Positions 35,508-44,464 of a stretch of 64,000 bases of DNA are shown here, one piece after another. This stretch comes from Microbulbifer salipaludis (GTDB lineage Bacteria > Pseudomonadota > Gammaproteobacteria > Pseudomonadales > Cellvibrionaceae). The notes beneath the pieces were generated by a model. That model was not told the DNA's origin, searched no databases, and worked only from the letters and a program-made list of their open reading frames with translations. Location of the stretch: the NCBI RefSeq assembly GCF_017303155.1, contig NZ_JAEKJR010000002.1, forward strand, positions 434,001-498,000. The letters are read 5' to 3'. The number at the start of each line of letters is the position of its first letter. Within the stretch, counting starts at the first letter, position 1. The translations under genes were made by a program, and so were the position numbers.

Positions 35508-38504
35508 TCAGTTTTGCAGTGGATTTTCCCCGGCTTCTAGGGGGAGCTGCACGATAAACCGTGCGCCGCGGCCGGTATCCGGGTGGGCGGGGCTGACCAG
35601 CTCCAGTTGTCCGCCGTGCTCTTCCACGATGCTGTATACCATGGCCAGCCCCAGGCCCGTGCCTTCGCCGGGTTCTTTGGTGGTGAAGAAGGGCTCCAGG
35701 ATGCGCTCCCGGTGGGCGGCGGAGATGCCTGGGCCATTGTCGGTCACCGCGATGCAGGCGAGACCGGCGCGCACGTAACCTTCAACTTCGATATGCCCGC
35801 CATCGGGGCTGGCATCACGGGCGTTGCTGAGCAAGTTGATAAACACCTGAATCAACCGCTGATTGTCACCCAGTGCGTAGAGGTCATCGGGCACCAGATT
35901 GGAGAAGGTCACCCGGGTCTTGTCGAGTTGCAGTGACAGCAGCTGCACCGCCTCTTCCACGCACGCGTGCAGGTCCACAGGGGCCTTCTCGCTCTCCTGG
36001 CTGCCACTGTGGGAAAAGCTCACCAGAGAGTGGACGATGCGGCTGATACGCTGGGTCTGGCTGAGAATCTGGTCCGCGGTTTCCAGCACTTCGGGGTTGT
36101 CCGAATCGAACTGCAGATTCTGCGCGAGGCACGCGATGCCGGTGACCGGGTTGCCCACCTCGTGCGCGACCCCGGCCGCCAGACGACCTACGGAAGCGAG
36201 GCGTTCGCTGTGCATCAGCTCCTGTTCCAGCACCTGGGTTTCGGTGATGTCTTCCACCAGCAGCATCTGGCCATCCCCGCGGTTGTCCCTGCCACCGTCC
36301 TTGTATTCGCGGCCGTATTTACCCGTGCGCTGTTTGAGACGGGTCTTGTGCAGGTTGAGCCAGCGGTGAGTACCCTCCATTTCCACCTGCTGTTTAAAGC
36401 GGCTGCCATCGGCGGATTCTGCAAATTCGATTAACAGGGTGCGCCAGGGCTCCTGCAGGTACTCCAGTTTGGAGCCGATCACCTCGCTGGCACCGACCCC
36501 GGTCAGGTCGGCCATGGCGTAGTTCCACAGCAGAATCTCGCCGTCGCGGCCCAGGGAGCAGGCCGCCATCGGCAGCTCTTCCAGCATCTGGCGGTGGTAC
36601 AGGCGCAAGTTGTTCAGTTCCGCGGCGAGGCCGGTGAGCTGGTTTTTGTAGCGGCTCAGACGAGTTTCAATCAGGTTGATGTCTTTGTTGGCAGGCTGGT
36701 CGCTGGTCACAAACGGCAGGTGACGGTCCACGATCTGGCCGGCGAGCACCCGTCCCAGCAGGCCGGACAGATTCGCTTCCAGCTTGTCGCGCAACTGGCG
36801 CAGGGCATAGGGGCGGCGCTCGTCTTCCGGCAGGTTGAGCTGTCGCAGGGCGCGGCTCACTTCCTGGCTGGCGGTGGCGGCACCGAGGCTTTCCGACAGT
36901 CGCAGGCGGAAATCCGTGGCCGATTGCACATCGAGTTCCAGACGCAGTGCCTGGCTGATGGAGTCGTCACTGCACAGGTCCGCGGCGTAGCGTTCGAGGC
37001 TGCTGGCGCGGGTAAAAATCGAGAGTCCCACAAACAGCAGTACATTGACCGACAGCGACAGCGTGGTGATCTGCGGCCAGATCTCCATGCCCAGCGGGAT
37101 CCGGTACTCACCGACCGCAAGGCCACTGTTACCCACCATGGCGGGGAGCAGTAGCCCTGCCGCCCACACGAACATCCCGGCAAGCAGGCCGCCAATAAAC
37201 CCGCGGCGGTTGCCCTGGGGCCAGTGAATCACCGCGAAAATACCCGGCAGAAACTGCAGCGAGGCAATGAATGCAATGATCGCCAGGTCGGAGAGGGACA
37301 GTCGGTTGTTGAGCAGCAGGTAGAACCCGAAGCCCGCCAGAAACAGTGCCGCTACCAGCGCCCGGCGCAGCCACAGTAGCTGGCGGTACATATTGTCATC
37401 GGACTGCCAGCGGGTGCCGGGTAGCAGCCAGTGGTTCATCACCATGGTGGAGAGTGCCAGGGTGATCATGATCAGCGCGCCGGTGGCAGCAGACAGACCG
37501 CCGATAAACGCGAGAATGGTGAGCAGCGCGGACCCGCTGGCGCGTGGTACTGCCAGCGTGAAGTACTGTGCCGGTTCCGTGACATCCAGGGCAAAGCCCG
37601 CCCACATGATGGGGAAAATGGGGAGCGCCATCAGCAGCAAAAACAGCGGGAATCCCCAGCTGGCAGTCCGCAGCGCATGGGTGGCGGGGCGCTCGGCAAT
37701 ACTGAGGTAAAAAATGTGCGGCATTGCCACCGCGGTGGCAATGAAGACCAGTAGTAGTGTGTGGGATGAACCCTGCTTGATCGGGGAATACAGCAGTTGC
37801 TGCATATCGTTGTTTTGCACCAGCCATTGATCGAGGCCACCCAGGCCGCCGAATACGCCGTACACCGCATAGAGCCCAACCGCCAGCAGTGCCACCAGTT
37901 TTACCAAGGATTCCAGCGCCATGGCACTGGCGAGGCCGGCCCTTCTTTTACGGGAGGCGCCATAGGTACTGGTGAACAGCGCCAGCAGAACACAGTAAAG
38001 GAACGCGATGAGGTTTTTGCTGGTAACGCCACTGTCCGGCAGTGCCAGCGCGGCAGCATCGTCGCGGGAAAGCAGGGCCAGGGTTTCTGCCACGGCCTGA
38101 ATCTGTAGCGCGATCAGCGGCAGCAGTCCGAGCAGCATAAACAGGGTGGCGAGGGTGCCGGCCTCGCGGCTGTGGTAGCGGAAAACGAGCAGGTCGGCGG
38201 GGGAAGTCAGCTGGTAGCGCTGCGCCAGCCGCGCGAGCGGTTCCAGCGCCACCGGCGCAAACAGAAACATGGCGCCGGTGCCCAGGTAGTAAGCGAGCAC
38301 CCCGTAACCATGCTGCCACGCCAGGTCCACGATGCCGTAATAGGTCCAGGCGCTGAGAGAAACCCCCAGGGACAAAACGTAAACGAAGGGATGCCGCACC
38401 CAGTTACTGGGCAGCCACCCCTTGGATGTGGCGAAGGCGACGAAGAACAGGGCGAAAATATACGCGACGCCAATCAGCGCAATGTTGACGATCTCAAAGG
38501 TCAT
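35508..38504 (-). CDS. cbrA: Sensor histidine kinase CbrA with SLC5-type membrane domain
   Basis: 998 aa. The first half (about 1-500) is a sodium:solute-symporter-like domain with 12-13 helices (start MTFEIVNIALIGVAYIFALF). Then comes a linker, a PAS domain (about 640-740, LPMAACSLGRDGEILLWNYAMADLTGVG), the phosphoacceptor His near residue 780 (GVAHEVGNPVTGIACLAQN) and an HATPase domain ending GTGLGLAMVYSIVEEHGGQ. This combination is diagnostic for CbrA, which in Pseudomonas couples histidine transport and sensing to CbrB. Overlaps the small upstream gene by 11 bp. Confidence 0.95.
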   Translation of the reverse strand: MTFEIVNIALIGVAYIFALFFVAFATSKGWLPSNWVRHPFVYVLSLGVSLSAWTYYGIVDLAWQHGYGVLAYYLGTGAMFLFAPVALEPLARLAQRYQLTSPADLLVFRYHSREAGTLATLFMLLGLLPLIALQIQAVAETLALLSRDDAAALALPDSGVTSKNLIAFLYCVLLALFTSTYGASRKRRAGLASAMALESLVKLVALLAVGLYAVYGVFGGLGGLDQWLVQNNDMQQLLYSPIKQGSSHTLLLVFIATAVAMPHIFYLSIAERPATHALRTASWGFPLFLLLMALPIFPIMWAGFALDVTEPAQYFTLAVPRASGSALLTILAFIGGLSAATGALIMITLALSTMVMNHWLLPGTRWQSDDNMYRQLLWLRRALVAALFLAGFGFYLLLNNRLSLSDLAIIAFIASLQFLPGIFAVIHWPQGNRRGFIGGLLAGMFVWAAGLLLPAMVGNSGLAVGEYRIPLGMEIWPQITTLSLSVNVLLFVGLSIFTRASSLERYAADLCSDDSISQALRLELDVQSATDFRLRLSESLGAATASQEVSRALRQLNLPEDERRPYALRQLRDKLEANLSGLLGRVLAGQIVDRHLPFVTSDQPANKDINLIETRLSRYKNQLTGLAAELNNLRLYHRQMLEELPMAACSLGRDGEILLWNYAMADLTGVGASEVIGSKLEYLQEPWRTLLIEFAESADGSRFKQQVEMEGTHRWLNLHKTRLKQRTGKYGREYKDGGRDNRGDGQMLLVEDITETQVLEQELMHSERLASVGRLAAGVAHEVGNPVTGIACLAQNLQFDSDNPEVLETADQILSQTQRISRIVHSLVSFSHSGSQESEKAPVDLHACVEEAVQLLSLQLDKTRVTFSNLVPDDLYALGDNQRLIQVFINLLSNARDASPDGGHIEVEGYVRAGLACIAVTDNGPGISAAHRERILEPFFTTKEPGEGTGLGLAMVYSIVEEHGGQLELVSPAHPDTGRGARFIVQLPLEAGENPLQN

Positions 38505-38670
38505 CGGGCTTGCGCCTCCGCTGAATAACGATCGCCAGCAGGATGAGCACGAACCATAGAATGAACGGGCGATACCAGGCGCCGGTTGGATTGATCATCC
38601 AGGTGAATACGGTGGGGCTGAACACGTAGCCCACCAGTACCAGCAGGATTAACAGGGTGCGGTTGCTCAT
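38494..38670 (-). CDS. cbrX: Small membrane protein upstream of cbrA (CbrX-like)
   Basis: 58 aa from ATG at 38670 (MSNRTLLILLVLVGYVFSP); a longer upstream reading is unlikely because it is Pro-rich and lacks family character. Two hydrophobic segments, a central WMINPTGAWYRPF and a basic end (IQRRRKPDDL). It overlaps the cbrA start by 11 bp, so translation is probably coupled. Pseudomonas has a similar small gene overlapping cbrA, named cbrX; the name here is by position and size. Confidence 0.75.
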   Translation of the reverse strand: MSNRTLLILLVLVGYVFSPTVFTWMINPTGAWYRPFILWFVLILLAIVIQRRRKPDDL

Positions 38671-38775
38671 CAAAGGCCTGTCGGTGCGTCCTGCGGCGAG
38701 AGGGTGCGGCGGAACGGGAAAAGTTGGCGCAAAATGGTAATGCGCGCACGGGGGGGAGTTCAACTGTCGTGTTGG

Positions 38776-39633
38776 TTACGGTGCGAGCAGCCGATTGCGG
38801 GTGTCCACCTGCGGCCGCTGCCAGCGCGCACAGGCCCAGGCCAGAATCTGTTGTGGCGCCTGTTCCGCTAGCGCTGCGGATGGATGAAAACCCAGAAACT
38901 GCAGTGCCTGGCAGAGATTGTGTGCCGCACGGGTATCGTCAAGCGCGGCGGCATGGTTCTGCTTGCTGAGCTTCTGGCCACCTTCATTCATAACCAGTGG
39001 CAGGTGGCCGAATTGCGGCGGCTCGGCACCCAGGGCGCGAAACAGCTGCAGCTGCACACCGGTGCAGTCCAGCAGGTCGGCACCCCGCACCACGCAGGAC
39101 ACCTGCTGGGCAACGTCGTCGACCACCACTGCCAGCTGATAGGCGTAGAGCCCGTCCTTGCGCTTGAGTATCGGGTCTTCGGCGATAGGCTGGGTTTGTG
39201 TCCCTTGCCAGATATCCACAAACGTCTCGGTGGCGCCGGCGCAGTGAAAACGCAGGGCGTGCTCACCCAGGTTGCCCACGCAGTTTTCCCGCCGGTGGCC
39301 GCCGGCCTTGCGCACTTGTTCGCGGGTACAGGAGCAGGGATACACCCGGTTATCCTGGCGCAGTTGATCCAGTGCTTTCTGGTAATGAGTATGTCTGCGG
39401 CTCTGCCATTGCACCGGGGCGTGTGCATGTAGGCCATGGGCATCGAGAGATTTCAGGATGCGTGCAGCGGCACCGGGCATTTCCCGGGGCGGGTCCAGGT
39501 CTTCCATGCGCACCAGCCAATGTCCTCCGTGGGCCACGGCATCCAGATAGCTGCCCAGCGCACACACCAGTGAGCCGAAGTGCAGCGGGCCTGTGGGGGA
39601 GGGGGCGAAGCGGCCGGTGTAGTGTTCGGGCAT
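38776..39633 (-). CDS. gluQ: Glutamyl-Q tRNA(Asp) synthetase
   Basis: Attaches glutamate to the queuosine of tRNA(Asp). 285 aa, a truncated class-I glutamyl-tRNA synthetase without the anticodon-binding domain. HIGH-like motif GRFAPSPTGPLHFGSL, KMSKS-like motif GQKLSKQNHA, and a Cys-containing zinc region (YPCSCTREQVRKAGG). Follows dksA by 85 bp, as in many gammaproteobacteria. Confidence 0.95.
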   Translation of the reverse strand: MPEHYTGRFAPSPTGPLHFGSLVCALGSYLDAVAHGGHWLVRMEDLDPPREMPGAAARILKSLDAHGLHAHAPVQWQSRRHTHYQKALDQLRQDNRVYPCSCTREQVRKAGGHRRENCVGNLGEHALRFHCAGATETFVDIWQGTQTQPIAEDPILKRKDGLYAYQLAVVVDDVAQQVSCVVRGADLLDCTGVQLQLFRALGAEPPQFGHLPLVMNEGGQKLSKQNHAAALDDTRAAHNLCQALQFLGFHPSAALAEQAPQQILAWACARWQRPQVDTRNRLLAP

Positions 39634-39718
39634 GCCGTAAACCGGGGCAGGGAAGGCGGAAAAGAACAGGATGAGGGTGGAATGCCGGGCGGCTCAGGCG
39701 CCGCCCGTGCAGCGAGCA

Positions 39719-40156
39719 TCAGCCAGAGATCTGCTTCTCTTTGATTTCCGCCAGGGTCTTGCAGTCCACGCACAGGGTGGCGGTGGGCCGGGCTTCCAGG
39801 CGGCGAATGCCGATTTCTACACCACAGGCTTCACAGAAGCCGTAATCATCCTGGTCGATCAGTTCGATGGTGGCATCGATCTTTTTGATCAGCTTGCGCT
39901 CACGATCGCGGGTACGCAGTTCCAGGCTGAATTCTTCTTCCTGGCTGGCGCGATCTGCCGGGTCCGGGAAGTTTGCCGCTTCATCTTTCATATGAGATAC
40001 GGTGCGATCCACCTCTGCCATCAGTTCAGCCTTCCAGGCCAGCAGCAGCTTGCGGAAATGCTCCTGCTGCTTCTCATTCATGTACTCCTCGCCCTTCTGT
40101 TCCTGATAGGGTTCGAAGCCATGTAGAGAATCGGATTTCGCAACAGTATTGGGCAT
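39719..40156 (-). CDS. dksA: RNA polymerase-binding transcription factor DksA
   Basis: 145 aa. Coiled-coil with the tip DPADRASQEEEFSLELRTRDRERKLIKKI, carrying the Asp and Ala of the DxxDxA tip, and the four-Cys zinc finger FCEACGVEIGIRRLEARPTA followed by TLCVDC. It works with ppGpp in the stringent response. The start at 40156 is preferred over ATG at 40162 because GAGAGG then has an 8-nt spacer; further upstream extension is unlikely. Confidence 0.97.
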   Translation of the reverse strand: MPNTVAKSDSLHGFEPYQEQKGEEYMNEKQQEHFRKLLLAWKAELMAEVDRTVSHMKDEAANFPDPADRASQEEEFSLELRTRDRERKLIKKIDATIELIDQDDYGFCEACGVEIGIRRLEARPTATLCVDCKTLAEIKEKQISG

Positions 40157-40451
40157 AGTCATTGCCTCTCTCGTAATACGGGCCCTGATAAATAGGGGCT
40201 CTACAACCAAATTCAAGCCTAGCAGGCTGCACAAAGCCTAAGCGACCGCCGGCTGTATCTTTCAGGCCACTCGCGCGACCGAGGCGAGGAAACTATCAAA
40301 TCTCTCTGGACCGCGCCACAAAATGTTGCCCGTTAATGACTCCGACGACGATCCTCCGGTAATTAATTGGCCCGATGGTGTATTCTGGCGTTCGTTTTTT
40401 CGGCAGGATCGTGTTCAATCTTGCCATAACTGACTTTTTGTAAGGCCTCGT

Positions 40452-41162
40452 GTGAAACTTGACCCGCCATTGACCAGAGGAAAATTGCTGCACCGCTACA
40501 AGCGGTTTCTCGCGGATGTGGAAACCAGCTCTGGTGAAATTATAACCATTCATTGCCCCAACACCGGGTCGATGAAAAATTGCTGGCAGGAAAATACTCC
40601 CTGCTGGTATTCCGACTCTGGTAACCCCAAACGCAAGTACCGCCATACGCTGGAAATTACCACCACACCGGAGGGCGCTTTAGCCGGGGTCAATACCGGC
40701 CGCGCCAATCACCTGGTGGAGGAGGCGATTCACTCAGGCGTCGTCAAGGAGCTGCAGGGTTACTCGCAATTGCGCCGCGAGGTGAAGTACGGCGAAGAAA
40801 ACAGCCGCATTGACCTGCTGCTGAGCGGGGAACGTGGCGATTGCTACGTTGAGGTGAAAAACGTGACGCTGGCGGAGGGTGCGCGGGGGTTGTTTCCCGA
40901 TGCGGTCAGTGCCCGCGGGAGCAAGCACTTGCGCGAGTTGCGCACACTGGCACGGTCGGGCACGCGCGCGGTGCTGTTTTACTGTGTACAGCACTCGGCC
41001 ATCGAGACCGTAGAGGCCGCCGTAGAGATCGACCCGGCGTATGCGGCGGCACTGGAAGAGGCAGTGGCGGCGGGTGTGGAAGTGATTGCTTACCGCGCCA
41101 CACTCGGCCCGGGCGAAATCGCGCTCGATACGCCGATTCCGTTTCTGGCACTGGGGCGCTAG
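40452..41162 (+). CDS. sfsA: Sugar fermentation stimulation protein SfsA
   Basis: 236 aa nuclease-fold DNA-binding protein of uncertain role. GTG start (40452) with AAGG 6 nt before it. Signatures: RYKRFLADVE, IHCPNTGSMKNC, SRIDLLLSG, CYVEVKNVTL and the C-terminal VEVIAYRATLGPGEI. Divergent from dksA, with 295 bp between; in Pseudomonas sfsA likewise lies next to dksA. Confidence 0.95.
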   Translation: MKLDPPLTRGKLLHRYKRFLADVETSSGEIITIHCPNTGSMKNCWQENTPCWYSDSGNPKRKYRHTLEITTTPEGALAGVNTGRANHLVEEAIHSGVVKELQGYSQLRREVKYGEENSRIDLLLSGERGDCYVEVKNVTLAEGARGLFPDAVSARGSKHLRELRTLARSGTRAVLFYCVQHSAIETVEAAVEIDPAYAAALEEAVAAGVEVIAYRATLGPGEIALDTPIPFLALGR

Positions 41163-41168
41163 GCCCGC

Positions 41169-41513
41169 TCAGTCCGCCAGCAATACATAGAGCCCTTCCT
41201 GGGCGTATTCCACCGGTACCGGTGTCAGCGCATCACCGGCGCAGGGGCCCGCGATGCACTCGCCGGTGGTGATCTCGAACAGGGCGCCATGGGAGGCACA
41301 CTGGATCAGCGCTTTTTCCGAGTCCAGAAACTGGTCTGGTTGCCACTCCAGGTTGATTCCCCGGTGCGGGCAAATGTTCTTGTAGGCGAACACCTCGCCA
41401 TCTTTCTTTACCGCAAACACATTGTTCATGCCCGCGCTGTTGTCGCCGAGGGAAAAGCCTTTGGAGTCGCCTTCGTTGAGGTCTTCGTAGCGGCAGAGAA
41501 AGTGTTTTTGCAT
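41169..41513 (-). CDS. Rieske [2Fe-2S] ferredoxin-like protein
   Basis: 114 aa. Cluster ligands are readable as CPHRG (Cys-x-His) and CASHGALF (Cys-x2-His), separated by 16 residues as in Rieske domains. No signal peptide, so a soluble cytoplasmic electron carrier of the dioxygenase-ferredoxin type. It ends 6 bp from the convergent sfsA stop. No partner oxygenase is nearby, so the role is unknown. Confidence 0.87.
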   Translation of the reverse strand: MQKHFLCRYEDLNEGDSKGFSLGDNSAGMNNVFAVKKDGEVFAYKNICPHRGINLEWQPDQFLDSEKALIQCASHGALFEITTGECIAGPCAGDALTPVPVEYAQEGLYVLLAD

Positions 41514-41623
41514 GACGGTTCGCAGTCGTGGTCGGGAAATTTTGAGGGGCGAGTGTACAGAATTTGGCAGGAACTGCGAAAGGTCGGGGCAAAGGTCTTG
41601 CCTGCATATGCTACATGCTCAGG

Positions 41624-41647
41624 CCCGGTGGCGGCATCGCCACCGGG
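41624..41647. other. Strong hairpin at the end of the DegS-like gene
   Basis: CCCGGTGGCG (41624-41633) and CGCCACCGGG (41638-41647) pair perfectly with a 4-nt loop, 15 bp past the protease stop. No T run on the minus strand; it may still stop or protect the protease transcript. Confidence 0.55.
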
Positions 41648-41661
41648 ATTTCATAACGCGA

Positions 41662-42723
41662 TCAGGGAGCGGCCAGGGTGAGAGAGGTCTGGTAGGCCTC
41701 GCCATCGCGCAGGTAATCCACCCTCACCTTGTCGCCCGGGCGTCGGTTCTCCAGCACGTTCATCAGGTCGTCGTAGTTGCTGATGGGCAGGCCATCGATG
41801 CCGATGATCACATCGCCCAGCTGCCAACCGCCGCGGTTGCTGCGGTACACGCCACGCAACCCCGCGCGCTCGGCCGGCAGCCCCGGTGCCGTGCGCAGCA
41901 CTGCTACGCCGGTGAAGTCATAGCGGCTTGCCCATTGGTCGGGTGCCGACTCGATACCCAGAATGGGGCGTACCAAGCGCCCGTGGGCGATCAATTCGGG
42001 AACGATCTTTTTCACCGTGTCTACCGGTATGGCAAAGCCAATACCCACGCTGGCACCACTGGGGCTGTAGATCGCGGTATTGACGCCGATCAGGCGGCCG
42101 CTGCTGTCCAGCAGTGGGCCGCCGGAATTGCCGGGATTGATGGCCGCATCCGTCTGGATCACGTTGCGGATGGTGCGGTTGCCGGCGGCCTCGATCTCGC
42201 GCCCCAGGGCGCTGACCACACCGGTGGTCAGGGTGGTATCCAGGCCGAATGGATTGCCGATGGCGAGCACTTTGCGCCCCACGGACAGTCCCGCTGACTC
42301 GCCGGGAAGCAGTGGCTTGAGCAGGGCTCTGGGCGCCTCGATCTTCAGCACCGCCAAATCTTTTTCCGGTGCAGAACCCACCAGTTCTGCCGGCCATTCG
42401 CTGCGATCCTGCAGGGTAATGGTGATCTTGCGCGCTTTTTCGACCACGTGATAGTTGGTCACCACATGGCCGCGGTCGTCCCAGATAAACCCACTGCCGG
42501 AACCCTTGGGCACCGTGTGCAGGCGCAGGGTCCAGCGGTCCCGTACCACGGTTTCGTTGGTGACATACACCACCGAGGGGCTGGCGAAGTTGAACACCTG
42601 CATGGTGTTGACTTCGTCGTCGGTGGCGAACTGGGGAATGCGGGATTCTGCCTGTACGTTGACGGTCAAGCAGAGGAGTAGGACGGTGAGAGCGAGACGG
42701 GACAGAGATGGATTCAATCGCAT
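41662..42723 (-). CDS. S1C trypsin-like serine protease with PDZ domain (DegS/AlgW-like)
   Basis: 353 aa from ATG at 42723 (MRLNPSLSRLALTVLLLCLTV), which supplies a signal peptide or anchor ending in NVQAES. Catalytic triad: His in TNYHVVEK, Asp in KDLAVLKIE, Ser in GNSGGPLLDS. One C-terminal PDZ domain (about 265-350, GWQLGDVIIGIDGLPISNYDDL). A single PDZ and this length resemble DegS/AlgW, which trigger the sigma-E pathway by cutting an anti-sigma factor. Lies downstream of htpX, so both may serve envelope quality control. Confidence 0.88.
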   Translation of the reverse strand: MRLNPSLSRLALTVLLLCLTVNVQAESRIPQFATDDEVNTMQVFNFASPSVVYVTNETVVRDRWTLRLHTVPKGSGSGFIWDDRGHVVTNYHVVEKARKITITLQDRSEWPAELVGSAPEKDLAVLKIEAPRALLKPLLPGESAGLSVGRKVLAIGNPFGLDTTLTTGVVSALGREIEAAGNRTIRNVIQTDAAINPGNSGGPLLDSSGRLIGVNTAIYSPSGASVGIGFAIPVDTVKKIVPELIAHGRLVRPILGIESAPDQWASRYDFTGVAVLRTAPGLPAERAGLRGVYRSNRGGWQLGDVIIGIDGLPISNYDDLMNVLENRRPGDKVRVDYLRDGEAYQTSLTLAAP

Positions 42724-42760
42724 TGGTCGACAGGTTCCTGCGCCTGGGTTTTGCTTCGGA

Positions 42761-42789
42761 CGGGGCCCCGCAGGGGGCCCCCGTTTTTT
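42761..42789 (+). terminator. Terminator-like hairpin, plus orientation, between htpX and the protease
   Basis: CGGGGCCCC (42761-42769) pairs with the GC-rich strand up to 42783 (one bulge), followed by T6 on the plus strand. The flanking genes are on the minus strand, where the same stem has no U tail, so it could stop only antisense transcription or act as a processing hairpin. Confidence 0.45.
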
Positions 42790-42793
42790 GCAA

Positions 42794-43681
42794 TCAGCGT
42801 GCGGAATTTTGCAGGGCCAGGATGCGATCCTCAAGGGGCGGGTGGCTGGCGAGCAGGGCGGCCATGCTGTTGCCGTAAATACCAAACGCTTTCATGTTGG
42901 CAGGCAGCGGTTGCTCGCGGCCGGCTTCCGATTCGGACTTGATCCGCGCCAGCGCGGCCATCATTGCGTTGGGGCTGGCCAGGTGCGCACCGGCGGCGTC
43001 GGCGCGGTACTCGCGGCGGCGACTGAACCAGGCGACGATCATCATTGCAAATACCCCGAAAACCATATCCATGATGATCGACGTGATGTAGTAGCCAATG
43101 CCCAGGCCTTGTTCATTGCGCAGCAGTACCCGGTCCACAAAGAAGCCGACGAGACGCGCAAAAAACATCACAAAAGTATTTACCACGCCCTGGATGAGCG
43201 CCAGGGTGACCATATCGCCGTTGGCCACGTGGCCGATCTCATGGCCGATCACCGCACGTGCTTCATCACGATTGAAGCGCTGCAGCAGGCCTTCACTCAC
43301 CGCCACCAGCGCATTGTTGCGGTTCCAGCCGGTAGCAAAGGCGTTGGCCTGGGGCATAGGGAAGATCCCTACATCCGGCATGCCAATGCCCGCTTTCTGA
43401 GACAGCTCACGCACGGTTTCTACCAGCCAGCGCTCGTCTGGGGTTTGTGGCTGGGTGATTACGTGGGTGCGCGTGGACCGGCGCGCAATGGTTTTTGACA
43501 GAAGTAGTGAAATCAGTGCACCGCCAATACCGAAAATGGCGCACATCAACAGCAGGCCGGGAAGGTTTAAATTGACCCCGTTGGCATCGAGAATGCCCTG
43601 AATACCCAGCAGGTTGAAGATGATGCCGACAAGCACCATCACCGCCAGGTTGGTAAGAAGAAACAGCCCTATTCGCAACAT
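42794..43681 (-). CDS. htpX: Membrane zinc metalloprotease HtpX
   Basis: 295 aa (E. coli 293). Two N-terminal helices, catalytic HEIGHVANGDM near residue 140, two more helices after it and a downstream Glu in YRADAAGA. Degrades damaged inner-membrane proteins. 70 bp upstream of the DegS-like protease gene on the same strand. Confidence 0.96.
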   Translation of the reverse strand: MLRIGLFLLTNLAVMVLVGIIFNLLGIQGILDANGVNLNLPGLLLMCAIFGIGGALISLLLSKTIARRSTRTHVITQPQTPDERWLVETVRELSQKAGIGMPDVGIFPMPQANAFATGWNRNNALVAVSEGLLQRFNRDEARAVIGHEIGHVANGDMVTLALIQGVVNTFVMFFARLVGFFVDRVLLRNEQGLGIGYYITSIIMDMVFGVFAMMIVAWFSRRREYRADAAGAHLASPNAMMAALARIKSESEAGREQPLPANMKAFGIYGNSMAALLASHPPLEDRILALQNSAR

Positions 43682-43866
43682 CAGACTTCTCCGGAAGATA
43701 TTGTGGAAACGACAGAAACAGGTTTGTGTGGCGCTTTAGACTGCGCGCACGGAAATAGGATCCAGCGGCATAGGCCACACGCGCTGGCGGTGGCGTTTGA
43801 GGCTAGATAGGGGCTGTGCGCGCCGTTTACAAGTCTGTTCCGGCACAATTTCAGGGGAGTATAGTG

Positions 43867-44151
43867 TCAGGCGCTGTCTTTGCGGGCGATCAGTTGCTCG
43901 GCCTCGGTGACCAGAGAGGCTTTGAGATCGGGATCCAGATCATTCCAGTGCACATCCAGCAGTGCACCCTGCAGGGCATAGAGCAGCACGCGGGAAACGT
44001 TGATGCCGCGGCGCCGAATGCTGGCGAATGCTTCCACAGGGCCAACCCGATGGAGGTCATCCTGCGTGCGGATGCCGATGGAATGAAGGATATTGACGGA
44101 GGCGAGTCCCAGGTTTTTCAGCTTCAACAACTCTGATTGACTAGGGTGCAT
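43867..44151 (-). CDS. TfoX C-terminal-domain protein
   Basis: 94 aa from ATG at 44151 (MHPSQSELLKLKNLGLAS), with AGGGA about 9 nt before it. Matches the TfoX_C helix-hairpin-helix domain (LKNLGLASVNILHSIGIRTQDDLHRVGPVEAF). The N-terminal TfoX domain of competence regulators is absent, so a competence role cannot be assumed. Alternative starts at 44184 and 44199 would add 11-16 residues. Confidence 0.8.
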   Translation of the reverse strand: MHPSQSELLKLKNLGLASVNILHSIGIRTQDDLHRVGPVEAFASIRRRGINVSRVLLYALQGALLDVHWNDLDPDLKASLVTEAEQLIARKDSA

Positions 44152-44464
44152 AAATTCATTCCCTGAACTGTTGATACTTCGCATAGGTTGCGGTGACAAC
44201 CGATCACCGCGGTACTATGTCGGCTCGTTCCTGAGCCAACTGCAACGGTCGTCCAACATAGCACAAAACAAACAAAGGCCAAACCGCACCGCCGGTGAGA
44301 GGCATTTCCACGGCGCGGAGTGCACGTCTTGCGGGAGGTGTCGGGGCCCGGCACACTTGTTCTATTTGGAGGTGCCCGCTGCAAAAGCCTAGCCTGTATT
44401 ATCGGGTTTTGCAGTACTTCATTATTGTGCTCAGTGGCCACGGCGGGAAACAAGGTCTGCCTTT
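44152..44464. other. Intergenic region between divergent genes
   Basis: 313 bp between the TfoX_C gene and the M15 peptidase gene. It contains an A-rich stretch (44258-44280, with ACAAAACAAACAAAGG) but no recognisable gene or clear promoter. Confidence 0.4.

Noticed and set aside
41624..41647. Rho-independent terminator of the DegS-like gene
   Set aside because: The stem is perfect but lacks a U run on the coding strand, so it is listed as a hairpin rather than a terminator.
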